Below are positions 1 to 8,010 of a stretch of DNA of 31,817 nt, piece by piece. The DNA is from a virus. The stretch lies in IMG/VR virus record IMGVR_UViG_3300042879_001439, positions 1-31,817 of that record; one strand, written 5' to 3'. Position 1 is the first letter of the stretch. Each line of letters opens with the position of its first letter. The translations under genes and the position numbers were made by a program. The notes under the pieces are model-generated. The model ran no database searches and had not been told where the DNA came from. It saw only the letters and a list, made by a program, of their open reading frames with translations.

Positions 1-41
1 ATCAGTCCGCTGTCTTTATCAATCACCAACTGCGAGGAAAC

Positions 42-467
42 ATGCCTGGAACTGGCCGAGCGCCGAAGCCGCAACTGCAGTCTGCTGCGCAGCAGAAGCG
101 CCGCGACGCGATCACGAAGCGCGTCGCAATGGATGATCAGTTGCGCGGCCCGGAGCTGCCCGCAGGCGATTGGCACCCTCGCACCCTGGCCTGGTGGGAC
201 ACCTGGCGTCGTTCTCCGCAGGCTCAGACATTCACGGTCACCGACTGGGACTTTCTCACCGACACGGCCCTGCTGCACTCGATGATGTGGAATGGCGCAG
301 AGCGCGTGGCGCCTGAGTTGCGGCTGCGGGTCGGCAAGTTCGGCGCGACGCCGGAGGACCGGCTGCGACTTCGCGTGCAGATCGAGGACGAGGTCGAGCA
401 GGTCGCAAAGACTCCGGTCCCGAAGGCCCGCAAGGCCAGGCTGCTGAATGTCGTCAACGCTTCGTGA
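42..467 (+). CDS. terS: Terminase small subunit
   Basis: 141-residue protein likely to recognise the packaging start on phage DNA and load the large terminase. The basic N-terminus (RAPKP, then KRRDA) precedes a WHP..LAWWDTWR segment at about residues 44-56 and a late RVGKFGATPEDRLRLR helix. I recognise this order from small terminase subunits of actinobacterial siphophages. The ATG at 42 has GAGGAAA just upstream. The gene overlaps the large terminase by 20 nt, suggesting coupled translation. Position directly before the large subunit supports the call. The HNH gene at the far right end would be its neighbour on a circular map. Confidence 0.82.
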   Translation: MPGTGRAPKPQLQSAAQQKRRDAITKRVAMDDQLRGPELPAGDWHPRTLAWWDTWRRSPQAQTFTVTDWDFLTDTALLHSMMWNGAERVAPELRLRVGKFGATPEDRLRLRVQIEDEVEQVAKTPVPKARKARLLNVVNAS

Positions 468-2028
468 GCAGGACACCCTCGGCTTTCAGCTACTCGACTG
501 GATCGAGAACTACCTAGTCCACGGGCCGGGCGATATCGAGGGCGAGCCGATCGTCCTTGACGACGAGTTCGCCGCGTTCCTGCTGAGGGCGTACCGCGTC
601 GGCAAGGACGGGTCGCGGGCTATCCGTCGCGCCGTCCTATCAAGGCCGAAGGGGCGGGCGAAGTCTGAGTTTGCCGCCATGGTCGGCGCTGCGGAGGCCA
701 TCGGCCCGGTGCGGTTCGATCACTTTGCCGGCAAGGGCGAGGTCTCGGCCTGGGGCTACGAGTACGCGGTCGGCGAGCCGGTCGGCGTGCCCGTGAAGCG
801 TCCCGAGGTGCTGTGCTTCGCCACGGAGCTGGGGCAGTCGGGCAACACCTACGAAGCGATTGCCTACATGCTGCACCAGGAGACCTGCTCGGCTGCGCTG
901 CGCCGGGACTATCCGCGGATCGACGTCGGGCTCACTCGCATCCTGCTGCCTGGCGGCGGCATCGTGTCGCCGGAGTCGGCTGCGGATTCCTCGAAAGATG
1001 GCGCGAAGTCGACGTACTGCGTCATGGACGAGACGCACCTCTGGGTTCATCCAAGGCTGAAGCGGATGCACCAGGTGGTGCTTCGGAACCTGCTCAAGCG
1101 CAAGGCCGCCGCAGGCTGGGCGCTTGAGACGACCACCATGTTCGCGCCTGGCGAGGGCTCGGTCGCCGAGGGGACGTTCGACTACTGGCGGCAGCAGGTC
1201 GAGGGACGCAGCAAGGATGACTCGCTGCTGTTCGACCATAAGCAGGCCTCCTCGAAGTGGGACGTGTCGAAGAAGCGCGACCGGCTCGCTGGCCTCAAGG
1301 AGGTCTACGGCCCGGCGGCTGCGTGGATGGACCTGGAGTCGATCGCTCGATCGTTCGACGATCCCCAGGTGTCGCCTGCCGAGTGGCAGCGCTACTGGTG
1401 GAACCTGCCGGTCAGCATCCAGGGCGGCTGGCTGAGCCAGAAGGCCTGGGACGAGTGCCAAGTGCCACGACCGATTCTTGACGGGGCGCGCGTGGTGCTC
1501 GCCCTCGACGGATCGTTCCGTGACGACTCGACTGCCGTGGTCGCCGTCGAGGTCGGCGAGTTCCCGCACCTGTCCGTCGTCGGCCTCTGGGAGCGGCCGA
1601 CCGACGACCACGACTGGCGCGTCCCGATCCTCGACGTGGAGGACGCGATCCGCACCGCCTGCCTGCGCTGGCAGGTCGTGGAGGTGATCGCCGACGCCTT
1701 CCGCTGGGCTCGCACCCTGGAGGTACTCGCCGACGAGGGCATCCCGGTCGTGGAGTTCCCGCAGACTGCCGCGCGCATGAGCCCGGCGACGCAGCGCTTC
1801 ACCGACTACATCAACGGCCGGCAGATGACGCACGACGGCAACCCCAGCCTGGCGCGACACGTCAGCAACGCGGTCCTGACCAGTGATTCACGTGGAACAC
1901 GCATCCGCAAGGAAGGCCGGATGTCGGCCAAGAAGATCGACCTCGCGGTCGCGTCGATCATGGCCCTCGAACGGGCCTGCCACTTCACCGAGGCACCAGT
2001 CGCCCCGGTCCCACAGTTCTTCGCGTAG
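448..2028 (+). CDS. terL: Terminase large subunit (packaging ATPase-nuclease)
   Basis: 526-residue DNA-packaging motor. It would pump DNA into the prohead using an N-terminal ATPase and cut concatemers with a C-terminal RNase H-like nuclease. Visible motifs are a degenerate Walker A (SRPKGRAKS, about residues 65-73), Walker B (YCVMDE, about 190-195), and nuclease acidic residues in VLALDGSF (Asp about 354) and EVIADAFRW (Asp about 416), with a late KKIDLAVA segment as the third acidic site. Length fits the family. The ATG at 448 overlaps the small subunit gene. A 406-aa open frame on the opposite strand is a high-GC shadow. Confidence 0.95.
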   Translation: MSSTLREQDTLGFQLLDWIENYLVHGPGDIEGEPIVLDDEFAAFLLRAYRVGKDGSRAIRRAVLSRPKGRAKSEFAAMVGAAEAIGPVRFDHFAGKGEVSAWGYEYAVGEPVGVPVKRPEVLCFATELGQSGNTYEAIAYMLHQETCSAALRRDYPRIDVGLTRILLPGGGIVSPESAADSSKDGAKSTYCVMDETHLWVHPRLKRMHQVVLRNLLKRKAAAGWALETTTMFAPGEGSVAEGTFDYWRQQVEGRSKDDSLLFDHKQASSKWDVSKKRDRLAGLKEVYGPAAAWMDLESIARSFDDPQVSPAEWQRYWWNLPVSIQGGWLSQKAWDECQVPRPILDGARVVLALDGSFRDDSTAVVAVEVGEFPHLSVVGLWERPTDDHDWRVPILDVEDAIRTACLRWQVVEVIADAFRWARTLEVLADEGIPVVEFPQTAARMSPATQRFTDYINGRQMTHDGNPSLARHVSNAVLTSDSRGTRIRKEGRMSAKKIDLAVASIMALERACHFTEAPVAPVPQFFA

Positions 2029-2038
2029 AGGAGGCGTC

Positions 2039-2173
2039 ATGGCTACCTGGCTTCAGGCCGCGGGCCTCGCCGCCATCACCATCGGCGTCGGGTTCATCTT
2101 CTGGCCAGCTGGCCTTATCGTCGGCGGCGTCGCCCTCATCCTCGCCGGGATCTCATTGGCCGGTGAGCGCTGA
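2039..2173 (+). CDS. Small hydrophobic membrane protein
   Basis: 44-residue protein with two closely spaced hydrophobic stretches (roughly residues 7-24 and 26-40, separated by a Pro/Gly turn), so probably a short membrane hairpin. The ATG at 2039 has an AGGAGG ribosome site 5 nt upstream, and the stop overlaps the portal start as TGATG, so translational coupling is likely. Function is unknown. A tiny membrane protein between terminase and portal is not needed for head assembly in model phages. It could influence the host envelope or be an accessory gene. Confidence 0.75.
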   Translation: MATWLQAAGLAAITIGVGFIFWPAGLIVGGVALILAGISLAGER

Positions 2174-3522
2174 TGCTGGAGCGACTCTTCGAGCGGCGCG
2201 CGATCACGTTCCAGTCGCTGTTCGCATCAGGCCAGGAGCTGCCGCGCCAGTCGCTGGCCGGCGTCACGGTCAACCAGGACACCGCGCTCCGGCTTGAAGT
2301 CTTCTACGCCTGCGTGCGGATCATCTCCGACACGATCAGCAGCCTTCCGGTCGACACGTTCGTCCGGTTCGACGGCCAGCGGCGTCCGTACCGCCCGCGC
2401 CCGGCCTGGGTCGACAATCCCGAGCCCGACCAGTCGATCCCGCGCTCCGATCACCTGGGCATGGTGCTGTGCTCGCTGATGATCGACGGCAATGCGTTCG
2501 TGCGCATCATCCGCTCGCCCTCCACGCAGGAGGTCGTGGCCCTCTCGGTGCTGGACCCGAACCGGGTCATCGTGCGCCGGAACCGCCAGGGCCGCATCGA
2601 GTACGTCATCGATCACGGCGCGTTCGTCGTCGCCGAGGACGACATGCGGCACATCACCGAGCTGCGCAAGCCCGGCCATCTGCGAGGCGTAAGCCGGGTC
2701 GAGGAGTTGAAGGAGACCCTCGGCCTGACCGGCGCGCTTGAGCAGTTCGCCGCGCGTTTCTTCGGGTCCGGCTCCACGACGTCGGGCGTCATCGAGGTTC
2801 CCGGCGACCTGAACGCCGAGCAGGCCGCGCGCATCCAAGACGGCTGGGAGCAGGCCCACCGTGGCCTGCGGCGCGCGCACCGTCCGAGCATCCTCGCTGG
2901 CGGCGCGAAGTTCATGAAGACCGGCGTCGACCCGAACGAAGCGCAGATGCTGGAGTCGCGCCAGTTCGCCGTCGAGTCCCTCGCGCGTGCGTTCCGCATC
3001 CCGCCGCACATGCTGCAGGTCACCAGGCCGGGCGCGATGTCCTACGCCTCGGTGGAGGAGAACGCGCGGCAGTTCGTGACCTTCACGCTGCTGCCGTACA
3101 TCTCCAAGATCGAGGAGGCGTACTCGAGCCTTCTGCCTGATCGGGCCTTCCTGCGGTTCAACGTCGACGGACTGCTTCGCGGATCGCTGCAGGATCGCTA
3201 TCAGGCGTACTCCATCGGCACACAGGCCGGGTTCCTGTCGATCAACGACATCCATCGACTTGAGGACATGACCCCGGTCGACGGCGGCGACGCCTACCGC
3301 GTCCCGCTCGCGAACGTGAACCTGCAAGCCGCCGACCTGGTCGAGACCAGCAAGCGGGTCGAGATGGCTCAGCGGCTGGTGTACTGCGGCTTCGACCCGG
3401 CGTCAGTGCTGCAGGCCCTCGGCCTGCCGAGCATCGATCACACCGGAGTGCCGTCCACGCAACTGCAGGCACTTTCGACCCTCGACCCGATCAACCCGCC
3501 GAGCCTTTACGAGGTGCAGTGA
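2173..3522 (+). CDS. Portal protein (HK97-like)
   Basis: 449-residue portal that would form the dodecameric ring at one capsid vertex through which DNA enters and leaves, and to which terminase and connector dock. Supporting features: FYACVRIISDTISSLP near residues 43-58, IDGNAFVRIIR about 106-116, the FFGSGSTTSGVIEVPG segment near 195-210, and ARAFRIPPHMLQV around 272-284. All are typical of HK97-type siphophage portals. Start overlaps the preceding stop (TGATG). It sits between terminase and the maturation protease, the standard order. Confidence 0.93.
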   Translation: MLERLFERRAITFQSLFASGQELPRQSLAGVTVNQDTALRLEVFYACVRIISDTISSLPVDTFVRFDGQRRPYRPRPAWVDNPEPDQSIPRSDHLGMVLCSLMIDGNAFVRIIRSPSTQEVVALSVLDPNRVIVRRNRQGRIEYVIDHGAFVVAEDDMRHITELRKPGHLRGVSRVEELKETLGLTGALEQFAARFFGSGSTTSGVIEVPGDLNAEQAARIQDGWEQAHRGLRRAHRPSILAGGAKFMKTGVDPNEAQMLESRQFAVESLARAFRIPPHMLQVTRPGAMSYASVEENARQFVTFTLLPYISKIEEAYSSLLPDRAFLRFNVDGLLRGSLQDRYQAYSIGTQAGFLSINDIHRLEDMTPVDGGDAYRVPLANVNLQAADLVETSKRVEMAQRLVYCGFDPASVLQALGLPSIDHTGVPSTQLQALSTLDPINPPSLYEVQ

Positions 3523-3785
3523 TGATTAGCAGCGGGCAGACGACTATCGGGACCGCGACCCCGGTGCAGATCGACGGCGCATCGGCGTCGGCCTCCATCC
3601 TGCACGTCGCCAACATCGACAACACCAAGACGATGTACCTGGGCGGCGCGAACGTCACGACCAGCAACGGCTTGCCGCTGTTCAAGCTGGAGCGGCTAAC
3701 GATCGACCTGCAGCCTGGCGAGCAACTGTTTGCGATCAGCAGCGACACCGGCCATACGGTCGCCTGGCTCCGGCAGGTGCTCTAG
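3522..3785 (+). CDS. Small beta-rich head-associated protein (hypothetical)
   Basis: 87-residue protein rich in Ser/Thr/Gly with a YLGGANVTTSNGLPL segment and DLQPGEQLFAISSDTGHTVAWL at the C-terminus. I recall this pattern from small beta-sandwich-like phage proteins encoded in head modules. Role is unproven; capsid decoration or a head-tail accessory role are options. ATG at 3522 overlaps the portal stop; a GTG at 3519 would add one residue. Its stop TAG shares its G with the GTG start of the next gene, so translation is probably coupled. Confidence 0.7.
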   Translation: MISSGQTTIGTATPVQIDGASASASILHVANIDNTKTMYLGGANVTTSNGLPLFKLERLTIDLQPGEQLFAISSDTGHTVAWLRQVL

Positions 3786-5359
3786 TGCCGTACTTCATCA
3801 CCGACTCTGCGCTTGGATGCGACGGCTGGGCGACGATCAAGGAGGACGGCGAGGTCATCGGCTGCCATGCCACCAAGCAGGCCGCGATCGACCAGATGGT
3901 CGCCGTCAGCATCGCCGAGGGCATCGAGCCTGGCGGCGAGCGCCTCGCTGGCGGGCCTGCTGCCGTCATCACAGACATCGACGGCACGCTGCTGGCCGGT
4001 GATCGGCCAATCCAGCGCGTCATCGACTTCGTGCTCGCGCAGCCTGGCTCGCTGTTCGTGCTGACCGCCCGGCTGGAGTCGGATCGATCGGCGACGGAGG
4101 CAGACCTCGACCGGATCGGCGTGACCTATCGCGCGCTGTTGATGAAGCCCGACGACGAGGACGACTCGACGCCTGACTTCAAGGCCGACATGGCCGAGGA
4201 GCTGCTGCAGACCTACGACGTGGTCATGGCCGTCGACAATGACCCGGCGAACCGGGCAGCGTTCGCTGCTCTCGGGATCGATGCCATCGACCCGGCTGAC
4301 ATCCCGGCCTCGCGATCCGTCGACCTGCGAGCCCAGGTTCCTGCCTACATGGCACGGGCAGCGCAGCGCGGCCTCGACCTGCGCGCCGACGGATTCGGCG
4401 GCGACGGCCTGACCGATCAGACGATCCGCGAGGCCAGGGCCATCGCTGGCGGCGACATGTCGGACGACAAGGTCATCCGCGCGAATGCCTGGGCCGCTCG
4501 CCATGCAGTCGACCTGCAGGCCGGGCAGAACTCCGACTCGGACGATCCTCGCTGGCCTGGAGCTGGCGCGGTTGCGCACTACCTGTGGGGAATCGATCCC
4601 CTTAACCCTGATCCCGCGAGGGCCTGGCTGGCAAGGACAGCGCAGGCGATCCAGGACGGAAGGACAACGCCGATGAGCGTCGAACAGCGTTCCATCACCA
4701 TCGAGGACTTCGAGCTGCGGCAGGCCGGCAACGGCATGTCCTTCAGTGGCTACGCCGCAGTCTTCGACAGCCCGAGCCAGCCGCTGCCGTTCGTGGAGAC
4801 GATCGCGCCGGGCGCGTTCAAGCGCTCGCTGTCGTCCCGAAACAACGTTCGGATGCTGCTCAACCATGACACCAGCCGCGTGCTCGGGACCACGCGCGCC
4901 AAGACGCTGCGACTGGCCGAGGACTCCAAGGGCCTGCATGTCGAGGCCGACCTGCCGGAGACCACCTACGGCAGGGACCTGTCGGTCTCGATGCAGCGCG
5001 GCGACGTCGACTCGATGTCGTTCGGTTTCAGCGTCCCCAAGGGCGGCGATTCGTGGAATGAGGACGGGTCTCGCCGCACCCTGCGCGAGGTCCGTCTGCA
5101 CGAGGTTTCTGTAGTCACCTTCCCGGCCTACGAGGCCACCTCAGCGCAGGTGCGGGACTACTCAGCTCTCGCCGTCCGCGCGCAAGCCGATCAGGACGCT
5201 ATCGCCGAAGCGATGGAGGCCCTGATCGACGGCAGCCTCACCGACGCGCAAGCCGAGCTGCTGCGCTCAGTCGTTGACCAGGCCGCGCCGAAGGCCGAGC
5301 CGTCGGTGCCGCTTTCAGTGCTGCAGAAGCAGCTGGACTTGATCGCCAAGTCCCTCTAG
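3785..5359 (+). CDS. HAD-phosphatase / HK97 prohead protease fusion
   Basis: 524-residue fusion. Residues 1-50 form a short YFIT...GEVIGCHATKQAAIDQM domain that I associate with head protease genes. Residues 60-172 look like a HAD-superfamily hydrolase: DIDGT nucleophile loop (Asp64/Asp66), Thr94 in VLTAR, Lys133, and the acidic DNDPAN motif at 151-156. Residues 195-292 form a helical segment (GDGLTDQTIREAR...NAWAARHAVDL). Residues 300-457 are an HK97-type (U35) prohead protease with GYAAVFD, His361 in LLNHD, Ser412 in SMSFGF and HEVSVVTFPAY. The protease trims the scaffold and delta domain of the capsid protein encoded next. The GTG start at 3785 overlaps the previous stop. An internal ATG at 4673 with a good ribosome site could yield the protease alone. 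What the HAD part does is unknown; it keeps all recognisable catalytic residues. Confidence 0.88.
   Translation: MPYFITDSALGCDGWATIKEDGEVIGCHATKQAAIDQMVAVSIAEGIEPGGERLAGGPAAVITDIDGTLLAGDRPIQRVIDFVLAQPGSLFVLTARLESDRSATEADLDRIGVTYRALLMKPDDEDDSTPDFKADMAEELLQTYDVVMAVDNDPANRAAFAALGIDAIDPADIPASRSVDLRAQVPAYMARAAQRGLDLRADGFGGDGLTDQTIREARAIAGGDMSDDKVIRANAWAARHAVDLQAGQNSDSDDPRWPGAGAVAHYLWGIDPLNPDPARAWLARTAQAIQDGRTTPMSVEQRSITIEDFELRQAGNGMSFSGYAAVFDSPSQPLPFVETIAPGAFKRSLSSRNNVRMLLNHDTSRVLGTTRAKTLRLAEDSKGLHVEADLPETTYGRDLSVSMQRGDVDSMSFGFSVPKGGDSWNEDGSRRTLREVRLHEVSVVTFPAYEATSAQVRDYSALAVRAQADQDAIAEAMEALIDGSLTDAQAELLRSVVDQAAPKAEPSVPLSVLQKQLDLIAKSL
4658..4675 (+). promoter_or_regulatory. Internal ribosome site and in-frame ATG for a free protease
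   Basis: GGAAGGA at 4658-4664 lies 8 nt before an in-frame ATG at 4673-4675 (Met297 of the fusion). Starting here gives a 228-residue product (MSVEQRSITIEDFELRQ...) that begins just before the protease domain and has the usual prohead-protease length. Seen directly: site, spacing and frame. Use as a real start is inference. Confidence 0.55.
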
Positions 5360-5363
5360 TTCT

Positions 5364-5381
5364 CGGCCAGGAGCCTGGCCG
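5364..5381 (+). other. Intergenic hairpin between protease and capsid genes
   Basis: CGGCCAG / CTGGCCG form a perfect 7-bp stem with a GAGC tetraloop, 4 nt after the protease stop. There is no U-run, so it is more likely an mRNA processing/stability element or weak attenuator that could set capsid versus protease expression. The remaining 67 nt before the capsid gene hold only its ribosome site (GGAAAGAAG) as a clear signal. Confidence 0.45.
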
Positions 5382-5448
5382 GTAGTTCCCGCGTGCGGAG
5401 CCGCAGCGGATTGCCATCACTGCGATCACTCCGAACAAAGGAAAGAAG

Positions 5449-6636
5449 ATGAGTGCATATCTTGCGCGCCAGATCGAGGCGCGCCAGGAGGCTTGGCACG
5501 CTGCCAAGTCCCTGCTCGATCGCGCCGCCTCCGAGAGCCGGGACCTGTCCGGCGAGGAGGAGCAGTCATACCAGCGCATGATGGAGGACATCGACAAGCG
5601 CGGCCAGGTCATCGCTGACCTGCAGGCCGCCGAGGCCCGCGAGGCCGACATCGCTGCCAGCGTCATCACGGCCCCAGAGGTGCGCGGGAATCGCATCGAG
5701 GTCGCCCGCACCGACGCCGACATCGTCCGGTCCCTCGCCGCTGGCGAGATGCGTTCCTACACCTTCGAGCGCCGCGACCTCAACACCACCGACGACTCCA
5801 GCATCGTGCCGCAGTCGTTCTACGACGTGATCCAGGAGAACCTGGTGACGGTCGGCCCGATGGTCGACGGCAACTACGTGACCCTGCTGAACACCGCGTC
5901 CGGCGAGGACATCAAGGTGCCGGTCGAGTCGACCCGGCCTGCAGCCACGGCCATCGCCGAGGCGACGCAGATCACCGCGCTCGATCCGACGTTCAGCAGC
6001 ATCACGCTGAAGAGCCAGAAGGTGGCCGTGCTCACGGTCGTCAGCCGCGAGATCCTCACGGACTCCGGCATCGACCTGGTCGCGTTCCTGGGTAGGTCGC
6101 TCGGCACCTCTATCGGCATCAAGGCCAACGGACTGCTCACCACCGGCACCGGCACAGTGCAGCCGAATGGCATCGTCACCGCTTCAGGCTCGGGCGTGAC
6201 CGGCGGCACGGGCGTCTCCGGCGTACCGACAGCCGACAACCTGATCGACCTTGTTCACTCGGTCGATTCGGCCTACATCCGTCGCGGCGCTCGCTTCATG
6301 GCCCGCCGGACCACGATCGGCGCTATCCGCAAGCTCAAGGACACGGCGGGGAATTACCTCTTCGTGCCGGCGGCGACAGTCGGCAGCCCGGACACCCTGC
6401 TCGGGTTCGAGATCGTGGAGAACCCCGACGTTGCCGCGACCGGAACGGCGGTCAAGTCCGTCCTCTTCGGATGGACCGGCTCCTACCACACCCGCATGGT
6501 CGGCGGCCTGGAGATCGCACGCAGCGACGACGCCTACTTCGACACCGATGAGGTGGGCTTCCGAGCGACGATGCGGATCTGGGGCGACCTGGGCCAGTCG
6601 GCAGCCGTCAAGCACTTCGTCGGCGGCACCGCCTAG
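5449..6636 (+). CDS. Major capsid protein (HK97 fold)
   Basis: 395-residue shell protein. Residues 1 to about 95 are a charged, coiled-coil-prone delta/scaffold-like segment (ARQIEARQEAWHAAK...DLSGEEEQSYQRMM) that the upstream protease would remove. The mature part starts near SSIVPQSFYDVIQENLV and shows E-loop/P-domain features such as KSQKVAVLTVVSREILTDS and LGTSIGIKANGLLTTGTG, with the C-terminal GFRATMRIWGDLGQS. These match HK97-type capsid proteins of siphophages. Start ATG at 5449 has GGAAAGAAG upstream. A strong terminator follows, consistent with high-level expression ending here. Confidence 0.94.
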   Translation: MSAYLARQIEARQEAWHAAKSLLDRAASESRDLSGEEEQSYQRMMEDIDKRGQVIADLQAAEAREADIAASVITAPEVRGNRIEVARTDADIVRSLAAGEMRSYTFERRDLNTTDDSSIVPQSFYDVIQENLVTVGPMVDGNYVTLLNTASGEDIKVPVESTRPAATAIAEATQITALDPTFSSITLKSQKVAVLTVVSREILTDSGIDLVAFLGRSLGTSIGIKANGLLTTGTGTVQPNGIVTASGSGVTGGTGVSGVPTADNLIDLVHSVDSAYIRRGARFMARRTTIGAIRKLKDTAGNYLFVPAATVGSPDTLLGFEIVENPDVAATGTAVKSVLFGWTGSYHTRMVGGLEIARSDDAYFDTDEVGFRATMRIWGDLGQSAAVKHFVGGTA

Positions 6637-6644
6637 CACCACAA

Positions 6645-6672
6645 AAGGGGCGGGGCTGCGGCCCCGCCCCTT
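6645..6672 (+). terminator. Strong intrinsic terminator after the capsid gene
   Basis: AAGGGGCGGGGC pairs with GCCCCGCCCCTT to give a 12-bp perfect stem with a TGCG tetraloop, 8 nt after the capsid stop. The stem is flanked by AAAA on the left and TTC on the right. It probably separates abundant capsid mRNA from the downstream genes; read-through must occur, or a promoter must lie further on, to express the tail genes. Confidence 0.85.
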
Positions 6673-6680
6673 CATCGACT

Positions 6681-6747
6681 CCACCGGCCCGCGCGTCTTC
6701 GCAGTGGGCGGTCGGCGGGCCGGTGGACCCACTGCGAGCACTGCGAG
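6681..6747 (+). promoter_or_regulatory. Leader with two competing RNA stems before the glycosyltransferase
   Basis: Stem 1 is CCACCGGCCCGC (6681-6692) with GCGGGCCGGTGG (6715-6726), 12 perfect base pairs. Stem 2 is CGCAGTGGG (6700-6708, inside the loop of stem 1) with CCCACTGCG (6728-6736), 9 perfect base pairs. With one nucleotide between the two right arms, both full stems can hardly coexist, so they look mutually exclusive. A tandem 9-mer CACTGCGAG at 6730-6738 and 6739-6747 gives stem 2 a second partner. The second copy contains the GAG of the likely ribosome site (GAGG, 6745-6748) before the ATG at 6754. A translational switch is inferred, not shown. Confidence 0.55.
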
Positions 6748-6753
6748 GTTTCA

Positions 6754-8010
6754 ATGGATCGTGCAGCACGTCGTCGCGCCGCGCGCGGCAACGGAAAGAG
6801 GATCGCTGGAGTCTGGCTGTCCAATGCACCGTGGGCACCCACGGGATACGGACAGCAGACCGCCCAGGTCATCCCCCGGATCGTCGCCGATGGCCATCGG
6901 ATCGCCATCGCGGCGAACTACGGCCTAGAGGCCGCATCCACGAGCTGGGAGGGCATCGACGTCTGGCCTCGCGGCATGGACGTCTACAGCCAGGACATGG
7001 CAGCGCCGTATTACAGAGACTGGATCAAGCAGCACCCAGGCATGACTCCAATCATGTTCACGCTGTTCGACGTCCACGTCTTCACGAGTCCGCAGTGGGA
7101 GTCGATGAACGTGGTGCCCTGGCTTCCGGTCGACCATATGCCGGTCCCGCCAGCGGTGGCGGCCTTCTGCGGCAAGCCGAACGTGCATCCGATCGCGATG
7201 AGCCTCTTCGGCCAGGAGCAGTTGCACCGGCGAGACATCGACGCGCACTACGCGCCGCACGCGATCGAGGCAGTGTTTCGTCCGACGCAACACGTCGAGC
7301 AGCAGGACGGCAAGCGGATCACCGGGCGGCAGTTGACCGGCTGGGACCCAGATCACTTCGTGGTCCTGATCGCGAACGCAAACAAGGGCGTGCCGACGCG
7401 CAAGGCATTCGGCGAGCAGGTGCTGGCGTTCTCGATCTTCGCGGCGAAGCACGACGATGCGCGGCTGTTCATCCACTCGGAGCAGTTCGGCGCGATGACG
7501 GGCATCCAGTGGGACCCGCTGCTGGAGGCCTGCGGCGTCAAGGACAAGACGAAGTTCATCAACCAGTACCAAATGCGCATCGGCATCCCGCCCGAGGCAC
7601 TCGCTGCCATCTACAGCGGGTCCGACGTCATGCTGAACCCAACGATGGGCGAGGGCTTCGGCATCACCCAGCTTGAGGCCCAGGCGTGCGGACTTCGGGT
7701 CATCACGCAGGACTTCAGCGCCCAGGCCGAACTGGCTGGTCCGGATTCCATCAAGGTCACGGGTCAGCCCTGGTGGGACGCGACTCAGCACGCCTGGTTC
7801 TCGACGCCCAGCGTCCCGCAGATGGTCGATGCCTTAGAGCAGATGTACCAGCAGGGCCAGGTGCGCAGCGACGCAGCTGCAGCCTGGGCGCGCGATAGCT
7901 ACGACGCCGACGTCGTGTACGCGCGTCACTGGCGACCGATCCTCGACCACCTGGCCGAGGAGATAGGAGAGGAGGGACCGTGCCAATCGTCAACGGATAT
8001 TGCACCCTGA
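6754..8010 (+). CDS. GT-B glycosyltransferase (group 1/GT4-like)
   Basis: 418-residue probable glycosyltransferase encoded inside the head module. The C-terminal half shows the nucleotide-sugar signature GEGFGITQLEAQACG with an EX7E pair (Glu300/Glu308), preceded by IYSGSDVMLNPT. The N-terminal half begins WLSNAPWAPTGYGQQT, typical of a Rossmann-like acceptor domain with a Gly-rich loop. No signal peptide or membrane segment, so it acts in the cytoplasm. Plausible substrates are virion proteins or host glycans; the neighbouring capsid gene makes virion glycosylation attractive but unproven. Its end overlaps the next gene by 31 nt. The unusual leader upstream suggests regulated translation. 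A second sugar-transfer cassette lies at 28099-30018. Confidence 0.85.
   Translation: MDRAARRRAARGNGKRIAGVWLSNAPWAPTGYGQQTAQVIPRIVADGHRIAIAANYGLEAASTSWEGIDVWPRGMDVYSQDMAAPYYRDWIKQHPGMTPIMFTLFDVHVFTSPQWESMNVVPWLPVDHMPVPPAVAAFCGKPNVHPIAMSLFGQEQLHRRDIDAHYAPHAIEAVFRPTQHVEQQDGKRITGRQLTGWDPDHFVVLIANANKGVPTRKAFGEQVLAFSIFAAKHDDARLFIHSEQFGAMTGIQWDPLLEACGVKDKTKFINQYQMRIGIPPEALAAIYSGSDVMLNPTMGEGFGITQLEAQACGLRVITQDFSAQAELAGPDSIKVTGQPWWDATQHAWFSTPSVPQMVDALEQMYQQGQVRSDAAAAWARDSYDADVVYARHWRPILDHLAEEIGEEGPCQSSTDIAP

Noticed and set aside
640-1860. 406-codon open frame on the minus strand opposite the large terminase
   Set aside because: Mirror of a clear terminase with conserved motifs; long antisense frames are expected at this GC and the product looks like random Arg/Ala/His-rich sequence.
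2227-3327. 366-codon minus-strand frame opposite the portal
   Set aside because: Antisense shadow with no domain pattern.
3782-5101. 439-codon minus-strand frame opposite the protease fusion
   Set aside because: Same reason; no recognisable motif and no ribosome site.
6681-6736. H-type pseudoknot formed by both stems together
   Set aside because: Only one nucleotide would have to span a 12-bp stem, which is sterically implausible; alternative stems are preferred.
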